In this document: in pieces, positions 15,524-17,284 of the stretch
Position numbering within the stretch: position 1 is the stretch's first letter
Layout: every line of letters starts with the position of its first letter
Assembly: GCA_946629205.1 (NCBI GenBank)
Contig: CAMOXP010000011.1
Span: 1-17,284, forward strand
Origin: an uncultured Bacillota bacterium
GTDB lineage: Bacteria > Bacillota > Clostridia > Peptostreptococcales > Anaerovoracaceae
Direction: 5' to 3'
Length of the DNA: 17,284 nt
The notes under the pieces: model-generated
What the model was told of the DNA's origin: nothing
The model's database searches: none
The model's input: the letters and a program-made list of their open reading frames with translations, nothing else
Program-made: the position numbers and the translations under genes

Positions 15524-15550
15524 GAAGGCGATTCGTATGACCCTGACCGC

Positions 15551-15593
15551 ATCTGTTCTGGACAGATAGACCAAAGCATACTCCGAAAGCATA
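15551..15593 (+). repeat. Hairpin and direct repeat in the small-peptide leader
   Basis: ATCTGT-tctgg-ACAGAT (15551-15567) is a perfect 6-bp stem with a 5-nt loop. It is followed by two copies of AAAGCATA at 15573-15580 and 15586-15593. Both lie in the predicted untranslated leader of the 33-residue peptide gene and upstream of its ribosome-binding site, so an RNA-level control element is possible. Confidence 0.45.
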
Positions 15594-15613
15594 AATCGAA
15601 AGGATACACAGAA

Positions 15614-15715
15614 ATGAAAAAGTCCACGAAAATCATTATATTGATCGTACTGATCCTGATGTGCGTACTGATGGCAATCGGCGGCATTTCCATGGGAATC
15701 GCCATGGCCGGCTGA
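15614..15715 (+). CDS. 33-residue single-span membrane peptide
   Basis: The only plus-strand gene I support. It encodes 33 residues: a basic N-terminus MKKSTK, then an unbroken hydrophobic run of about 26 residues (IIILIVLILM onward) ending in glycine- and alanine-rich GGISMG and GIAMAG. This suggests one transmembrane helix with a GxxxG-type packing face and almost no other domain. AAAGGA lies 9 nt before the ATG, an extended -10 promoter is upstream, and a strong terminator begins 20 bp past the TGA, so it is a self-contained transcription unit. No family is recognised. It could be a small regulatory membrane protein, a type I toxin-like peptide, or a partner of the neighbouring permease. 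No antitoxin RNA can be identified by eye. Confidence 0.72.
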   Translation: MKKSTKIIILIVLILMCVLMAIGGISMGIAMAG

Positions 15716-15730
15716 TACCGGAACGAAATG

Positions 15731-15765
15731 AAAAGAGACACCTCTGCGTGAGGTGCCTCTTTTTT
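15731..15765. terminator. Strong bidirectional Rho-independent terminator
   Basis: GAGACACCTC (15735-15744) pairs with GAGGTGCCTC (15750-15759) with one mismatch around a 5-nt loop. It is flanked by AAAA on the left and six T on the right. On the plus strand it ends the 33-residue peptide gene; on the minus strand, with TTTT following, it can end the permease transcript, whose stop codon is at 15790. Confidence 0.88.
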
Positions 15766-15789
15766 ATTGTTGGAATTACTTCACTGTCT

Positions 15790-17283
15790 TTAGAAGTTGT
15801 GCTCTTCCTCGATTTCGTGATGCTTCGCGATGTAATCCTTCGCGAAGGATCTCAGATAATCGTGACCGAACATGAGGTATTCTGTCTCTTCCTTGCGAGT
15901 CTTGCCGTTCTTGCCAGCCTTGTTCGCGATGAAGAAGATGATGCCGAGAATGACCCATCCGCCGACGAACAGCCATTCCGGACCGGTAAGCGGTGACGGG
16001 CTGCCCAGACCAGGCAGATACAGCCAGAAGAAGAACAGCGCTACCAGCATCGCCAGAGCTCCGATAACCGGACCGGCCGGTGTACGGAATGGTCTTGCGA
16101 GCTCCGGTTCCTTTCTTCTCAGGATGAAGAAGGACAGGGATACCATGAAGTACGCAACGACTGTTCCGAATGCAGCAGCGTCAACGAACCATACCAGCGC
16201 GGATCTTCCGGCACAAGGTGAAATAACTGTGATGATACCAACGAGCAGAACTGCTGCTGTCGGGGAACCATACTTCGGGTGTACCTTCGCGAAGATTTCA
16301 GGCATCATCTTAGCTCTTGCCATAGCGAAGATAACACGGGAAGCACCGACGACGAATCCGTTCCAGGAGGTCAGGATTCCGCACATCGCGGCGATGATCA
16401 TCAGTTTACCGAAGATCGGGTTGTTCATGCACCATGCGAAGCAGTTCGCTACCGGAACAGCTGCCGGATCGTTGTTGAATCCATCGAGTACGTCTCCCGG
16501 TGTGGAGATCGCGACTGCGAAGATCATCAGGCAGTACCAGAAGGCAGCCATGCAGATGGAGATGATCATAACTCTTCCGATCTTGCCGAGCGGAATGTTC
16601 ATTTCTTCAGCAGCCTGCGGAATAACGTCGAATCCGACGAACATCGCAGGAACAGCCAGCATTACGGCTACGAAGCCTTTGCCGTCTGAGAAGAGCGGAA
16701 TAAAGTGTTCCAGGGAACCGGTTGCTGTACCGCAGATCGCGAATGAAATACCGCCGATCGCCATAGCAACGGTAGCAACAGTCTGGAAAATAGCGGAAGC
16801 TTTCGCTCCTCTGTAGTTAACGACAGTCATAACAACAGCGCCGACTGCCGCAATGATAAGGAACGTCGTCGTAACGTCCGATCCCGCAAATGTCCAAAGT
16901 GTCGCTCCCTGCGGCAGTACGCCTGCGAACAGGAAGTTGATAGCGTTGGAGAGCGCCGGGCCTTCCCAGGCAGCTACGCCCAGATATGCCAGCGTGATCA
17001 TCCAGCCGGTGAACCAGGATGCGTTGTATCCCATCGCTCTGTATGAGAATACGAGTTCTCCGCCGGACAGCGGCAGCATCGGTGTCAGCTCCGCATAGGT
17101 CAGACCTACGAAGATCGCCATCAGACCGCCGAAACCAAAGGCGATCATCGCGCCAAGGCTTCCGCCGTTGCCGACCCATGAACCGGCCAGCATGATCCAG
17201 CCCCAACCGATCATGGTACCGAACGCCAGTGCCAGAATGTCCTTCATGTTGAGGGACTTTTGTAATTCATGTCTTTCTTGCAT
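15790..17283 (-). CDS. APC-family amino-acid permease
   Basis: Inner-membrane secondary transporter of the amino acid-polyamine-organocation superfamily. The 497 residues contain about 12 hydrophobic spans. Span 1 has the broken-helix substrate motif GTMIGWGW (22-29), and the span-6 region has FVGFDVIPQAAEEMNIP (215-231), the typical APC F.G.(D/E)...AEE..NP pattern. After the last span comes a hydrophilic, charged cytosolic tail of about 45 residues ending HHEIEEEHNF. The ATG at 17283 lies one base from the window edge, so no ribosome-binding site can be judged and the protein may start further upstream. Substrate is unknown; in an organism with a GABA/4-hydroxybutyrate pathway, uptake of 4-aminobutyrate or a related amino acid is a reasonable but unproven guess. 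Confidence 0.88.
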   Translation of the reverse strand: MQERHELQKSLNMKDILALAFGTMIGWGWIMLAGSWVGNGGSLGAMIAFGFGGLMAIFVGLTYAELTPMLPLSGGELVFSYRAMGYNASWFTGWMITLAYLGVAAWEGPALSNAINFLFAGVLPQGATLWTFAGSDVTTTFLIIAAVGAVVMTVVNYRGAKASAIFQTVATVAMAIGGISFAICGTATGSLEHFIPLFSDGKGFVAVMLAVPAMFVGFDVIPQAAEEMNIPLGKIGRVMIISICMAAFWYCLMIFAVAISTPGDVLDGFNNDPAAVPVANCFAWCMNNPIFGKLMIIAAMCGILTSWNGFVVGASRVIFAMARAKMMPEIFAKVHPKYGSPTAAVLLVGIITVISPCAGRSALVWFVDAAAFGTVVAYFMVSLSFFILRRKEPELARPFRTPAGPVIGALAMLVALFFFWLYLPGLGSPSPLTGPEWLFVGGWVILGIIFFIANKAGKNGKTRKEETEYLMFGHDYLRSFAKDYIAKHHEIEEEHNF

Positions 17284-17284
17284 T

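Noticed and set aside
15517..15741. A 74-codon minus-strand frame across the small-peptide locus
   Set aside because: It begins within the terminator hairpin and is rich in Ile/Met/Ser as a reverse complement of the peptide gene. The plus-strand frame has the promoter, ribosome-binding site and terminator.
15872..16816. A 314-codon plus-strand frame opposite the permease
   Set aside because: Its Pro/Thr/Ala-rich translation is typical of the reverse complement of a membrane-protein gene.
1..17284. CRISPR array, tRNA, rRNA, insertion sequence or prophage
   Set aside because: I saw no regular spaced repeats, cloverleaf-type sequences, transposase or integrase motifs, or terminal inverted repeats anywhere in the window.

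Overview
The window looks like chromosomal DNA from an anaerobic, low-to-mid GC Firmicute of the class Clostridia. The deduced AbfD, AbfT and 4-hydroxybutyrate dehydrogenase closely resemble what I recall of the Clostridium aminobutyricum and C. kluyveri enzymes. This suggests an amino-acid-fermenting, butyrate-forming clostridium, possibly near Anaerovoracaceae; that placement is inference from remembered sequences. Every recognised gene lies on the minus strand except one tiny membrane-peptide gene on the plus strand. No phage, transposon, tRNA, rRNA or CRISPR was seen, and no gene-free stretch exceeds 300 bases.

Left block (about 8020 down to 118, read leftwards): a housekeeping run of a DUF975 membrane protein, a small eight-cysteine protein, an M16 zinc peptidase, dUTPase, a dGTPase-like HD hydrolase, DNA primase, the major sigma factor and the tRNA m1A22 methyltransferase TrmK. 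Most joints overlap or are a few bases apart, so one or two polycistronic messages are likely. The largest gap (92 bp, before dnaG) holds three tandem 11-bp repeats, each carrying a Shine-Dalgarno-like AAGGGG. The primase/sigma-factor core is the classic macromolecular-synthesis arrangement, here joined to dNTP-pool genes.

Middle block (12942 down to 8058): a catabolic operon starting from a good sigma-A-type promoter. Its order is an Nfu-type Fe-S protein, abfD (4-hydroxybutyryl-CoA dehydratase), a 95-residue double-CxxC protein of unknown function, abfT (4-hydroxybutyrate CoA-transferase) and abfH (4-hydroxybutyrate dehydrogenase), closed by a strong hairpin terminator. AbfH makes 4-hydroxybutyrate from succinate semialdehyde, AbfT activates it to the CoA ester, and AbfD dehydrates and isomerises it to crotonyl-CoA, the entry to butyrate. 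This is the path for 4-aminobutyrate (GABA) or succinate fermentation. The Nfu-like protein plausibly serves the AbfD [4Fe-4S] cluster (inference).

Right block (13029 to 17283): glpK with an unusually short D-2-hydroxyacid dehydrogenase gene upstream, then, facing the other way, a 33-residue single-span membrane peptide with its own extended -10 promoter, ribosome-binding site and terminator. Last is an APC-family amino-acid permease running in from the right edge. The most uncharted items are the 33-residue peptide unit, the 95-residue cysteine protein inside the 4-hydroxybutyrate operon, and the tandem ribosome-binding-site-like repeats before dnaG.
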